Assembly: GCA_017428025.1 (NCBI GenBank)
Contig: JAFRRO010000028.1
Span: 67,304 to 117,459, forward strand
DNA length: 50,156 nucleotides
Direction of reading: 5' to 3'
Source: Clostridia bacterium
GTDB lineage: Bacteria > Bacillota > Clostridia > Christensenellales > CAG-138
Shown: positions 7,872 to 17,886 of the stretch, piece by piece
Numbering within the stretch: position 1 is the first letter of the stretch
How the letters are laid out: every line of letters begins with the position of its first letter
Program-made: the position numbers and the translations under genes
The notes under the pieces: generated by a model
Databases searched by the model: none
Seen by the model: only the letters and a program-made list of their open reading frames with translations
Told to the model about the DNA's origin: nothing

Positions 7872-9431
7872 TCAAAGATTCTTTTTCAGCGTCAGAATGT
7901 TCTGTCCGCCGCGATATTCATAGGCGACGTCGTCCATGACCTTTTTGGTCATGAAGATGCCGAGCCCACCGATCTCACGCTCCGATGCGGACAGCGTCAC
8001 GTCCGGATCCCGCTTTGCAAGCGGATCGTACGGCACGCCGTGATCCATGAACGTGATCGTGACGGAAACCGGTTCCTCCGAGACCTCGACGCGCACGGTC
8101 GCCCGGCCCTTTTCGGGAGCGTACGCGTAGTGCGCGATGTTGACGAAGATCTCCTCCGCCGCAAGCCGGATCTGCATCCGCGCCTTCGGGGGACAGTCGA
8201 CCTCGCCGAGATGGTCTTCGATGAAGGAAAGCACCGAGGGCAGGTTCTCGTCGGTCGCCTCGACCACGATCTCTTTTCGGGTAAACAGCAGAGAGTCGAC
8301 CGAATCGAGAAGCTTCAAAAGCTCCTCCGTCCAGTACGCGATCTCCCGGCGGTCCATCTCGTTTTCAAGCCCGCGCCGACGGATCGAGCGGCGGATCAGC
8401 CGCATATAGCCGATGATGCGCGCCTTGTCCGTGACGGCCTGAAGCTTCTTTTCGCTGTTCGTGCCGAGATACGCGGCGAGCGCGCGCTTGAAGAACCGCC
8501 TGCCGGTTTCATAATCAAAGCCCTGAAAGCGGAGGATCACGTCATGATCGACCTCGGAGAAGCCGATAAACGAGTTGTAGATCGAGCCGAGCTCAAAGAT
8601 CTGATAGCCCACGGCGAGCGTGTCCATGTCGATGATCAGCACCTCGTCGTTCTGCAGCTCCAGATTCTTCGTGTGGTAGTCGCCGTGGATCATGTGATCG
8701 TCGTGCGGCACGGCGTCGATCAGCGCGTACAGCTTGTTTGCGGCGCTTTCGGGCAGATAGTCCCGTAAAAACGTCGCCCAGCCGAGCGCCGTTTCCTTCA
8801 TGTCGGGCAGCTTGCCCTTCGGAACGAGCGTACCGTGGATCCGTTTCAGCATATCCACGAATTCCGTTACGCACCAGTCGAACTGATCCGGATCGTTTTT
8901 CAGGATCTTCGAGAACGAACGCGCGTTCAGAAGCTCGAACACCGAGCCGTAGCTCGATCCGACCTTCACGACGTCGTAGGAGATCGCGGTGGGAATGCCG
9001 AGAACCAGCGCAAGCTTCGCTACCTCGCGCTCGTGCTGAATGTCCTTTAACGCGTCGGCGTTTTTATAGACCTTCACGACGTTGTCCTTATCGATGCGGT
9101 AGATCGTGCCGTTCGCGCCGCGCCCGATCTCCTCGCAGCCCTCGATCGAAACGACGCGGTACGCCTTTTCTACCTTCATCAGTTCGGTAAAGCCGGTCAT
9201 GTCGAGGATCTCGTAGACGTCGGAGCTGACGCCTTTGATCGTCAGATCCGGATGGGTTTTCTTGACCCGCAGCAGCACGCGAAGCCCCGCGCTTGAGATA
9301 TACTGCAGCGCTTCGGCGTCCATAACGACCGCCGCGCCGTCCTTGCCCGAGAGCTCGGAAAGGATACTCCGCTCGACCTCGGCGGCGTTGTTGGAATCGA
9401 TCCGCCCGGATAATGCAATGTTTACCGTCAT
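7872..9431 (-). CDS. STAS - APH-like kinase - HATPase triple fusion
   Basis: The 519-residue protein has three domains in one chain. Residues 1-92 are a STAS domain with the phospho-site YISSAGLRVLL (Ser46/Ser47). Residues about 95-375 are an aminoglycoside-phosphotransferase/choline-kinase-like kinase: Gly-rich loop GRGANGTIY near 101, invariant Lys in VVKVYK, HGDYHTKN near 245 and DMDT as the metal-binding Asp. Residues about 385-519 are an RsbW-like HATPase with N-box RLAAEEIFVNIAHYAY, MDHG and GLGIFMTKKVMD. The fusion unites an antagonist, a kinase and an anti-sigma-type ATPase. It has its own direct-repeat promoter and a good ribosome site (AGGAGA). Confidence 0.85.
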   Translation of the reverse strand: MTVNIALSGRIDSNNAAEVERSILSELSGKDGAAVVMDAEALQYISSAGLRVLLRVKKTHPDLTIKGVSSDVYEILDMTGFTELMKVEKAYRVVSIEGCEEIGRGANGTIYRIDKDNVVKVYKNADALKDIQHEREVAKLALVLGIPTAISYDVVKVGSSYGSVFELLNARSFSKILKNDPDQFDWCVTEFVDMLKRIHGTLVPKGKLPDMKETALGWATFLRDYLPESAANKLYALIDAVPHDDHMIHGDYHTKNLELQNDEVLIIDMDTLAVGYQIFELGSIYNSFIGFSEVDHDVILRFQGFDYETGRRFFKRALAAYLGTNSEKKLQAVTDKARIIGYMRLIRRSIRRRGLENEMDRREIAYWTEELLKLLDSVDSLLFTRKEIVVEATDENLPSVLSFIEDHLGEVDCPPKARMQIRLAAEEIFVNIAHYAYAPEKGRATVRVEVSEEPVSVTITFMDHGVPYDPLAKRDPDVTLSASEREIGGLGIFMTKKVMDDVAYEYRGGQNILTLKKNL

Positions 9432-9466
9432 AATGATCTCCTGTCTGGCGTTATCTTAGCTTATTT

Positions 9467-9498
9467 ATCATACCTTGTCCAACAAATGTCCAACAAAA
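9467..9498 (-). promoter_or_regulatory. Direct-repeat promoter driving the STAS-kinase-HATPase gene
   Basis: On the minus strand two TTTGTTGGAC units 11 bp apart are followed after 4 nt by TATGAT (9467-9472). This matches 301-332 nearly base for base over about 30 bp although the flanking genes differ. Predicted transcription start is near 9460, with a leader of about 29 nt. Confidence 0.7.
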
Positions 9499-9574
9499 AC
9501 GGGCAGCGATGCAAGTCGGGTCAAACCTGAAAAACGAAGATTAAGATCGGGTTATGAATCATATCGGCATTCTT

Positions 9575-10831
9575 TCATTGTTGTTTACGCAGCGGAATGC
9601 GAATGGTCACCGTCGTTCCTTCGCCGATCACGCTTTCAACGGCGAGCGTTCCGCCGCACATCCGTTCGAGGCGCTCTCTGACGTTGCGCACGCCGATGTG
9701 CGTACCGTCCGCCGTTTTCAGCAGATCCGTATCGAATCCCTTGCCGTTGTCGGAGATCACGATCTCATGGCAAAGCTCCGTCCTTCGGGAGGAGACGGTG
9801 ACGATCCCTTCCTTTCGGATGCGTACGCCGTGGCGGATCGCGTTTTCGACGAGCGGCTGCACCGTCAGCGCGGGCACGGAAAAGTCGACGTCCGTCACGC
9901 CGTAGTCGACGCGCACGTTCGGAAACCGGATCATCTCGATCTCGGAATACACGCGCGTGTGCTCGAGCTCCTTGGAGAAGGGGATCAGGTCGGGCTGATC
10001 GAGCGAGTTGATGTTGCTTCGAAGGTACGTCCCGAACTTTTCCGTCACGTCGAACGCCTTTTCCGGGTCGATGCGGCACAGCGCCTGAATCGATGACAGC
10101 GTGTTATATAGAAAGTGCGGCTGGATCTGGCTCATCATGATGCGGATGCGGCTTTCCGCTTCGAGCGCTTTTTCGTGGTCGTGCACGAACTTGAGGTGCA
10201 GCCAGATGTAGTAGAACAGCGCGCTCGAGACCATGGCCACCGACAGAAACGTGATGCCGGTCTGCGTGTGCGCGATGAACGTGTCCGTCAAAGCGCCCGC
10301 GATCACCAGCACGATATTGACGACCGGAATGATGAACTGAAAACGGCCGCGTTTGGGCTGCGCGGTGAAGGTCAGATACAGAAGATAGAGCAGGATGATC
10401 CCGCTGACGATATGGCAGCTGAATCCCAGCGGACCCCGATGGTAGCGGTTATCCTCGATCCAGAAGCAGATGTGAGAGAACAGGGAGGTCGCGTTGACGG
10501 CCGCGTTCAGCCCGATCAGGATCCAAAAAGGCGTATGCTTTCCGTCCGGCGCAACGATGCAGCAGAACAGCAGCAGCACCAGCGGGCGGACGGCATACCC
10601 GTAGACGGCGAGGAGCGTCCGAAACGGCGGCACGTCTCCGAAAACGACGAACTGATCGCTGACGATGTTTTCCGCGATCAGCGACGCGATCAGCGCGGCG
10701 TTCAGCAAAAGCAGCCTGCGCTTTTTCTTTTCGACGTATGGATCGAGCAAAACCATCAAAGCAAGGCCTAAAAGCTGCAGGATCAGCGGAATCACGACGA
10801 TCAGATTGATTTCGGATGCAAAGTCTTTCAT
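9575..10831 (-). CDS. Multi-pass sensor histidine kinase, LytS/YehU type
   Basis: The 418-residue protein has about six hydrophobic helices in residues 8-200, then a His_kinase-type dimerization segment with the phospho-acceptor in QIQPHFLYNTLSSI (His near 237). A HATPase domain follows, with N-box PLVENAIRHG, DNGKGFD and GVRNVRERLERM. The membrane part has little extracellular loop, suggesting it senses a membrane-embedded or intramembrane signal. The start at 10831 has AAAGGAGAA 8 nt upstream and a strong promoter just before; longer frames would run through that promoter. It is the only kinase here and probably phosphorylates the SARP-type regulator at 4092-4907. Confidence 0.9.
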   Translation of the reverse strand: MKDFASEINLIVVIPLILQLLGLALMVLLDPYVEKKKRRLLLLNAALIASLIAENIVSDQFVVFGDVPPFRTLLAVYGYAVRPLVLLLFCCIVAPDGKHTPFWILIGLNAAVNATSLFSHICFWIEDNRYHRGPLGFSCHIVSGIILLYLLYLTFTAQPKRGRFQFIIPVVNIVLVIAGALTDTFIAHTQTGITFLSVAMVSSALFYYIWLHLKFVHDHEKALEAESRIRIMMSQIQPHFLYNTLSSIQALCRIDPEKAFDVTEKFGTYLRSNINSLDQPDLIPFSKELEHTRVYSEIEMIRFPNVRVDYGVTDVDFSVPALTVQPLVENAIRHGVRIRKEGIVTVSSRRTELCHEIVISDNGKGFDTDLLKTADGTHIGVRNVRERLERMCGGTLAVESVIGEGTTVTIRIPLRKQQ

Positions 10832-10853
10832 GCGCGTTCTCCTTTGTGGCTTC

Positions 10854-10882
10854 AGTATAGCATACGCCCGGCGCTTTTTCAA
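10854..10882 (-). promoter_or_regulatory. Sigma-A promoter of the histidine kinase
   Basis: Minus strand TTGAAA (10877-10882), 17-bp spacer, TATACT (10854-10859). It lacks the 11-bp direct repeats, so the kinase may be expressed constitutively. Confidence 0.75.
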
Positions 10883-10928
10883 AACAAATATGGGAAAAGG
10901 GCCGTTCCGCGGCAGAACGGCGCGACAC

Positions 10929-10968
10929 AAAAAAACAGCAGACCGGATCACCGGATCTGCTGCTTTTT
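10929..10968. terminator. Bidirectional terminator downstream of the interrupted small gene
   Basis: CAGCAGACCGG pairs with CCGGATCTGCTG (one bulge) around ATCA, with an A-run on the left and a T-run on the right. On the minus strand it ends with TTTTTTT and follows the stop codon of the interrupted gene at 10990. Confidence 0.7.
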
Positions 10969-10989
10969 CACACACCTCCGAAGTAGGGA

Positions 10990-11091
10990 TCAAGAGTTGG
11001 ATACGAATTCGAAATTGACGCTTGCGCCGTCCTCGCCCGGGAAATAATCAAAGGCGACGTACTTGTCTGCTTCGGCGTTGTAATACGCGAA
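10990..11091 (-). pseudogene. 3' half of a 68-codon gene split by the mobile element
   Basis: The minus strand reads FAYYNAEADKYVAFDYF then PGEDGASVNFEFVSNS and a stop (TGA, 10990-10992). The frame is lost at 11092, where the 68-bp element-end repeat begins. The matching 5' half is at 21667-21769; joining the halves through a shared CT (AG on this strand) restores an open frame of 69 codons including stop. The protein is acidic and has no signal. I do not recognise a family. Confidence 0.65.
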
Positions 11092-11159
11092 CTGCTTGCT
11101 AACCTCTGCGACAGAAAAAAGAGTCTGCGACAACGGGACCCGAATGCCCATCGCCGCAG
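11092..11159. repeat. 68-bp direct repeat, copy at the left end of the element
   Basis: It is identical to 13580-13647 except for one base. It begins exactly at the inferred crossover dinucleotide CT. It contains the word GTCGCAGA twice on the minus strand, 19 bp apart, which could be recombinase half-sites. The match to the internal copy stops sharply on both sides. Confidence 0.85.
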
Positions 11160-11572
11160 ACCATACGATCTGCGCAATATCTGTTCCATTCCGCCACTAA
11201 AGCGGCGGTGCGAAGCTGTGTTTTCTTTTATCATCTCCTTCCGAAAATAAAAAAGAGACCTGTCTTGCAGATCTCCTTACCGACCCGTAAAGTGGGAGCA
11301 GTATTCATATAACGATTTCCGTGACCCGTACTCTTTCCGCAATATTATCGTAGATAGAGTACCGCGCCACACCGCAGTGCTCCTCTGTTTTGCGACCGAA
11401 TGTTTTGAAGAATGCCGCTTGATACTTGTTCGTAAAGTTCGTGTTTCCGAAATACGCCTCAAGAAGTACTTATATAAAGCATTCATGATGTTCATATTTA
11501 GTGTTTTCCCATGCAATTGTCAAAAAGGATAAGTGAAAACAAAACACGATATAAAAATAAGCCGAAACGGGA
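11094..11572. other. Non-coding left end of the element
   Basis: This 479-bp stretch holds the 68-bp repeat, a small hairpin near 11195-11215, the relaxase terminator (11247-11275) and a copy of the dispersed word AATACTGCTCCCACTTT (minus strand, about 11290-11307). An open frame at 11277-11516 (79 codons) is Arg/Ser-rich and has no ribosome site. An alternative frame (FTNKYQAAFFKTFGRKTEEH) looks more protein-like but has no start, so a decayed gene is possible. Confidence 0.5.
11247..11275 (-). terminator. Terminator downstream of the relaxase gene
   Basis: On the minus strand GAGATCTG pairs with CAGGTCTC (one mismatch) across CAAGA and is followed by TTTTTTA. It lies about 300 nt past the relaxase stop codon. 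Confidence 0.6.
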
Positions 11573-13087
11573 TTACCGTTCCGGCTCGTTTCTGTGTGTG
11601 CGCTGTTTCTGCTGCTCTTTGATCGGATGTTTACGCTCATATTCACGATGTAGTTCGACTTTCAGTAGATTTATAAGTCGCGGCGCGTCCTTTCGGATGC
11701 ATTTGACGCGCTTGACGCGATTCCGCAGTCCCGTGATCTCTTTGGTGATCGCCGCGCGCTGTTTCTTGTTTTCTGCAAGCACGGCTGGATCGGTTTCGTG
11801 CCGGATCTGATTGCGCACCTTGCCGCGCTTGGTTTCAAATGCAGCGATCTGTGTTTCCGTTTGCGCGATATCCCTGTCCAGATCGTCAAACGTGTGCAGC
11901 TTGTTCTCTTTCAGAAAGCGATGATCGGAATAGAACTGCGCATAGTTCTTCAGCTCGTGCCGCAGATCGGTGGACAGGATCACTTCCTTGGTGTAATGGC
12001 TTGCAAGCTCGACCAGGGCAACAAAAATGGCAAAGATCGCATCGACAAGGATCGTAACCGTATCATTCGTGTGATTCATTTCATACACAAGCCCGTCCAG
12101 ATACTTGTCGATCTCCGAGCGCGGTTCTTTCGGCAGGTGCGCCTGCTCGTAGTCCATTTGCCGATATAACTCTTTCAGCGGCGTTCTTGCCCGCTTGTAC
12201 TGCTTCATCTCCACGACGGTCGTAATTAAGACGGCGCTGTCGCTGATGTGCGGCTTGTGGTTCTGGTACTTGTACCGGAACTCCGGATCGACTTCGTTCC
12301 GATCCCAGCGCTCATAGATCGCTTCGTCTGTATAGCCGAGCCGATCCAAGCGAACGGCTCTCTGCCAGCCATCGGCTTTGACCGACATACGGATCGGGTC
12401 TATGGTATATCCCTTTGCCTGCATCTGCCGATAGAATTGCTCCCAGTTCAAACTGTACTTGAGACAGTACTCCACGTCCTGTTTCAACTGCTGCCGGTGC
12501 GTCGGCTGTCCGCGCTGTTCCCGCCAATGCGCGCCTTTGGACGGACCGCCGTAAAACTTCGCGTTTTGCAAAACTGACAGCCCGTGTTCCTTGCAGATCG
12601 CGTCCGAGATCTCCCGCAGATCGTAATGCTGGGATATCTGATTTCGGAACTTCTTTCCATCCTTGAAGGAAATGGAATTCACCACAAAATGATTGTGCAG
12701 ATTATCGGTATTGAGGTGTGTGGTGACAAGGACTTGGTAGTCCTTACCCCACATCCGTTTCGCCGTTTCGATCCCGATCGCATGACACTGCTCGGGTGTC
12801 AGCTCATCCGTCTTGAACGACTGATACCCATGATACGCAACAACCTTGCCGCGCTCACCGTATTTTTGCTTGACCGCCATCATCTCTTCGTAGGCAAACG
12901 CCGCCGAGCAATTCACGCCGGAAACGTATTTCTTCTCGTCGGTCTTGTTATCGTTCTCCGTATATCGGAGCGCCTGATACAAGTCCTCATCAAGATACTC
13001 CTTTGCCGTGGTCTTGTCCGGATTGTCGGCATAATCCAATACCTTCTTGAGCTTGCCCCTGACGGGCCAGAATCCTGTGGTTGCCAT
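11573..13087 (-). CDS. MobP-type relaxase (mobilization nickase)
   Basis: The 504-residue protein has a relaxase domain in its first half. Motif III is visible as THLNTDNLHNHFVVNS near residues 117-132 (His triad for the metal), and the N-terminal catalytic region contains YTENDNKT with a candidate Tyr near residue 41. The second half is helical and basic, with a coiled-coil-like stretch about 390-450. It would nick oriT and lead strand transfer when a conjugative helper is present. The ATG at 13087 has a perfect AAGGAGGTGA; the longer frame is rejected. It follows the MobC-like gene by 4 nt, so the two are one operon. Confidence 0.85.
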   Translation of the reverse strand: MATTGFWPVRGKLKKVLDYADNPDKTTAKEYLDEDLYQALRYTENDNKTDEKKYVSGVNCSAAFAYEEMMAVKQKYGERGKVVAYHGYQSFKTDELTPEQCHAIGIETAKRMWGKDYQVLVTTHLNTDNLHNHFVVNSISFKDGKKFRNQISQHYDLREISDAICKEHGLSVLQNAKFYGGPSKGAHWREQRGQPTHRQQLKQDVEYCLKYSLNWEQFYRQMQAKGYTIDPIRMSVKADGWQRAVRLDRLGYTDEAIYERWDRNEVDPEFRYKYQNHKPHISDSAVLITTVVEMKQYKRARTPLKELYRQMDYEQAHLPKEPRSEIDKYLDGLVYEMNHTNDTVTILVDAIFAIFVALVELASHYTKEVILSTDLRHELKNYAQFYSDHRFLKENKLHTFDDLDRDIAQTETQIAAFETKRGKVRNQIRHETDPAVLAENKKQRAAITKEITGLRNRVKRVKCIRKDAPRLINLLKVELHREYERKHPIKEQQKQRTHRNEPER

Positions 13088-13091
13088 ATCC

Positions 13092-13448
13092 TCACCTCCT
13101 TCCGAACAGCCTGCGCTTGGGCTTCGGTTCCGGCTGTGCCGGTTCTTCCTTCTCGGCAGGTACGGTCGCATCGTCGGTCAGAATGTTCTTCATGTCGGTC
13201 AGCACGGAAAGCGCAGCTTCGTTGACGTCCTTCGCATACGGCGCTCGCGTCAGCCGATCCAGCTTTTCACAGCATACAAAGAAGGCGTCGGGCAGCACCG
13301 CTTTCGGTTCGCTGTCCAACGCCCGCTGTCGCAGATATTCACTTGCAGTTATGCCGCACTTTTTCGCGGCACGGTCGATTTGTTCTTTTTGTTTCTCTGT
13401 CAGTCGAACCTCGATTCTGGTTCGCGGTTTCCTGTTTTCGATAAGCAT
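13092..13448 (-). CDS. MobC-like relaxosome accessory protein (ribbon-helix-helix)
   Basis: The protein (about 118 residues) begins with a ribbon-helix-helix DNA-binding unit (RIEVRLTEKQKEQIDRAAK then GITASEYLRQRAL), the layout of MobC/Relaxosome proteins that bind near oriT and help the relaxase. The C-terminus is Pro/Glu/Lys-rich and ends in a basic tail. Two adjacent ATGs (13451 and 13448) are possible; the second is better placed after AAAGGA. It lies directly upstream of the relaxase gene. Confidence 0.8.
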   Translation of the reverse strand: MLIENRKPRTRIEVRLTEKQKEQIDRAAKKCGITASEYLRQRALDSEPKAVLPDAFFVCCEKLDRLTRAPYAKDVNEAALSVLTDMKNILTDDATVPAEKEEPAQPEPKPKRRLFGRR

Positions 13449-13579
13449 CATTCCTTTCTTTTTGTATTTGCGCGTGAAGCGCGTTCCGGGGGTTAGGGGG
13501 TGTCCCCTTAATGCAGGAAAGGCGGCGTAAAGCTATGCATACCGCGCGCCGCCTTTCGGCATTTGTCCGGACAAATGCC
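13449..13579. other. Candidate oriT region upstream of mobC
   Basis: This stretch contains a short inverted repeat (GCGC-GTGAA-GCGC near 13467-13480), a G-rich segment (GGGGGTTAGGGGG), an imperfect GGCGGCG/CGCCGCC hairpin (about 13521-13553) and a perfect 22-bp palindrome at 13558-13579 (GGCATTTGTCC arms). Position next to mobC and relaxase genes and the strand-asymmetric G-rich core fit an origin of transfer, but the nick site cannot be read. The palindrome abuts the internal 68-bp repeat exactly. Confidence 0.4.
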
Positions 13580-13647
13580 CTGCTTGCTAACCTCTGCGAC
13601 AGAAAAAAGAGTCTGCGACAACGGGACCCGAATACCCATCGCCGCAG
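13580..13647. repeat. 68-bp direct repeat, internal copy
   Basis: Same orientation and 67 of 68 bases identical to the left end of the element at 11092-11159. The two copies bracket the relaxase/MobC module (2,488 bp from copy to copy). It starts with the same CT found at the element's crossover point. Confidence 0.85.
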
Positions 13648-13936
13648 CGTGTGTGATAGATACAGATTTCTGCGATTAACGTAGATAATGCAAAACCTGA
13701 ATCCGTTGATAGATACACTCCACAAGGGGAGACGCAACGGTTTTGCTGAGCCGTTTTTAGGGGCACAGAGAAAAAGACGCCAATTTGGCGACACTTTCCG
13801 CATCTGCTTTTGTAACAATCCTCGAAAATATATCCGGAATACAGGCAACCGAGTGGTGCGAATAGTCGCACCACTCAGCCCGCTGTAACGAAAACCGGTG
13901 CGAAAAGTCGTACCACTTTTTTCACATACGCCATGG
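13648..13936. other. Non-coding stretch with two related hairpins
   Basis: No gene is supported here. A perfect 11-bp stem lies at 13851-13876 (GAGTGGTGCGA, loop ATAG). A related 7-bp stem at 13897-13914 (GGTGCGA, loop AAAG) is followed by ACTTTTTT. A short odd palindrome CGCCAATTTGGCG lies at 13778-13790. The frames that run through this region are low-complexity shadows. Confidence 0.5.
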
Positions 13937-14254
13937 TCAGCACCAGTTTTCAAGGAACGCTTCCGCATATTCCAGATTCTTTTTCAGCGTTTCTTCATCC
14001 GTCTCGGCTTCTGTGCGCTTGCTTCCGATCGCACCAGCCGGAACATCTGCAAGCGCATCAAGAACGATCTCCGCAACGCGCTGTGCAAACCGTTCCTGTC
14101 GATCTTCTTCTGTCTGCTGTTTGCCGTATGCACAGATGGCGTTCAGAATGAACTGCGTCCGCTGTCCGACTGGAACGGCAAGCAGCGTCTCCTTCGCTTT
14201 CCGATCCAATTCCTTCTCCAAATTGAACCGAAGGTTTCTGCACTCAACTTCCAT
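13937..14254 (-). CDS. Probable ParR-like partner of the actin-type segregation protein
   Basis: The 105-residue protein starts with a short basic strand-helix segment (CRNLRFNLEKELDRKAKETLLAVPVGQRTQFILNAI), resembling ribbon-helix-helix ParR/StbB-type DNA binders, and ends with an acidic helical tail. It overlaps the ParM-like gene by 11 nt, the usual order of a type II partition operon (actin first, adaptor second). GAGGGA precedes its ATG. The call rests mainly on context and size. Confidence 0.6.
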   Translation of the reverse strand: MEVECRNLRFNLEKELDRKAKETLLAVPVGQRTQFILNAICAYGKQQTEEDRQERFAQRVAEIVLDALADVPAGAIGSKRTEAETDEETLKKNLEYAEAFLENWC

Positions 14255-15173
14255 GCCGATCCCTCATATTCAGCGTATTCTCTCCGAGATGCTCGTACCC
14301 TTTCGCCGAGGCGCAGATATCGTTGTTGAACGTTACGCGCTTTTTGTCGTACTCGGCAAAGTTCCGGATCAGGCATCCGCCGCCACCGACGATATACAGG
14401 TTCATAACCTTTGCGTTGTACTCGTGCGACCGGAGGATGCGGAATACGCCCTGCACATATTCCTTTGCGACCTTCTCCATAACGGAAAGATAGTCCTCGG
14501 AAGCGTCTGCCGAGCCGTGGATCAGATAGTCCGCGATCGTTTCCTCCGGCACTTTCTCATGGAAAGTGTCCATGAGCGCGTCCTTGATGCTGCCGACGCA
14601 TTGCTTGACGCCGTATTCTTCCGTCCACATACGGGACGGATCGGGTTTACCGTCCCGAAGAAGCATCAGGTTCATGGTGCCGTTGCCGATGTCGCACAGC
14701 ATGGTGGTGCCGGGGAGCGATACCGGCGAACCGAAGATCGCGGCATATCCCTGCGGATAGATCTCACAGCCGACGAAGTGAACCGTGTACTGCTTGAACT
14801 TGAACAGGAACGTGACCGTTTCGTTCTGCAGGAGATACGACCGGAACGCTTCCTTTTGCGTACCCGCCCATTTGAGCGGGAGCCCGACGGCAAGGAATAC
14901 GTCTGCCTCTGAAATACCCGCATCTTCCATCTCCATAGCGATACCGGCGAGGGTGAGAAGATAGTAGTCAAGATCGTCGGTCTTGACCGCGTCATATGCC
15001 TTGTGCCCGACGTCGACCGTGTAATACCGATTCTCATATACAAGAAGGTTCTCGTTGAAGGTCGGCTCTCCGTCGTGGGCGATCAGCCCGGACGAGAAAC
15101 AGTGGTTTGCGGTCTTGACATTGCCGAAGCCGTGATCGACCGCAATGATGAATGTGTTGTTGTGTCGCTTCAT
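14244..15173 (-). CDS. parM: ParM/StbA-like actin ATPase
   Basis: The 309-residue protein shows the actin-fold nucleotide motifs: phosphate 1 IAVDHGFGNVKTAN at the N-terminus, phosphate 2 MLCDIGNGTMNLMLL near residue 160, and the adenosine motif NLYIVGGGGCLIRNF near 270. Relatives polymerise to push DNA copies apart. On an integrative element it may stabilise a circular, replicating intermediate. The start at 15173 has GAGGTGA 8 nt upstream; the longer frame upstream runs through hairpins and is rejected. Alternative: a non-segregating actin of another mobile-element family. Confidence 0.8.
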   Translation of the reverse strand: MKRHNNTFIIAVDHGFGNVKTANHCFSSGLIAHDGEPTFNENLLVYENRYYTVDVGHKAYDAVKTDDLDYYLLTLAGIAMEMEDAGISEADVFLAVGLPLKWAGTQKEAFRSYLLQNETVTFLFKFKQYTVHFVGCEIYPQGYAAIFGSPVSLPGTTMLCDIGNGTMNLMLLRDGKPDPSRMWTEEYGVKQCVGSIKDALMDTFHEKVPEETIADYLIHGSADASEDYLSVMEKVAKEYVQGVFRILRSHEYNAKVMNLYIVGGGGCLIRNFAEYDKKRVTFNNDICASAKGYEHLGENTLNMRDRHGS

Positions 15174-15502
15174 ACTGTAAATCACCTCATTCTTTGCTAT
15201 AAATTTTCCGTTTCCGGAAGAAGCGACGATATGGGAACATTCCCGAGAAATTCGTGCCAACTTGGCGCGAATTTCTTCGGTGCGATACGAATCCGAAATT
15301 GTGTTCCATTGGATCACAATTCTCCCGTTAAGCAACTTCTGTCCCACTGGGGCAGAAGTTACGACACGGTCTTAACTTCGCGCCCAGTGGGCGCGAAGTT
15401 AGAGCGCAGGGTAAAGAAACAGCCGATCCGAAAACTACGAATCGGCTGCAAGAAAGCCCTGTATGCTGTTTTTCTGTTGTGGAGTAGCGGCGTCGGAGGA
15501 TC
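15174..15502. other. Non-coding stretch carrying four tandem palindromic hairpins
   Basis: Between the recombinase stop and the ParM-like start lie four odd-length palindromes: 15246-15276 (15-bp stem, one T-G pair), 15297-15321 (12 pairs, one mismatch), 15334-15360 (13 pairs, one T-G) and 15373-15401 (14 perfect pairs). Each has a single unpaired centre base. Shorter stems lie at about 15205-15220 and 15232-15244. No reading frame looks real. See the related units at 17616-17642 and 17887-17988. Confidence 0.8.
15246..15401. repeat. Array of four 25-31-bp odd palindromes (family members 1-4)
   Basis: The general form is AAcTTC-nnn-CCCA-N-TGGG-nnn-GAAGTT, or variants with CCAA-N-TTGG centres. 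Inner bases differ from unit to unit but pairing is kept, which points to selection on structure or on dyad symmetry rather than recent copying. Confidence 0.75.
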
Positions 15503-17493
<1,991 letters not shown>

Positions 17494-17615
17494 GAAGTGT
17501 TCGTGTACCTCCTTTGTTCGTAATTGTTCCGTTGGAACCTGTTTGGATGCTGATTGTTATCATCTTGTTTTTCTCCATTTCTGAAATTGAATTTGTTGAT
17601 GGTGTTCACTTCCCG

Positions 17616-17642
17616 AACTTCTGCCCATGATGGGCGGAAGTT
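17616..17642. repeat. 27-bp odd palindrome (family member 5)
   Basis: AACTTCTGCCCAT, centre G, ATGGGCGGAAGTT: 13 pairs including one T-G. The outer six bases match units 3 and 4 on the other side of the recombinase gene. Confidence 0.75.
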
Positions 17643-17886
17643 GCAGTGCGATACGCGGACAATCGCTCGCCGCCATCCCACATACGCCTGCGTTTGTCCT
17701 GTCGATGCTGTCACCTTCCCGTCCGCAGGCGGTGCGATACATTTGCTCCTTTCCGAACGGTAAAAGAAAAGCCAGCCCGAAAGCTGACCGAAGAATGCCG
17801 TTCTATTTGATTTTCTTGCCGTTCCGTTCCCGCTGCGGCGGTGCGAATATGCTGAGCCTCAAAAGTGAGGACAGTTTCATGATCCG

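Noticed and set aside
10968..11234. 88-codon minus-strand frame across the left junction
   Set aside because: It spans the element/chromosome border in the wrong frame relative to the split gene and owes its similarity to another frame at 13339-13968 only to the shared 68-bp repeat.
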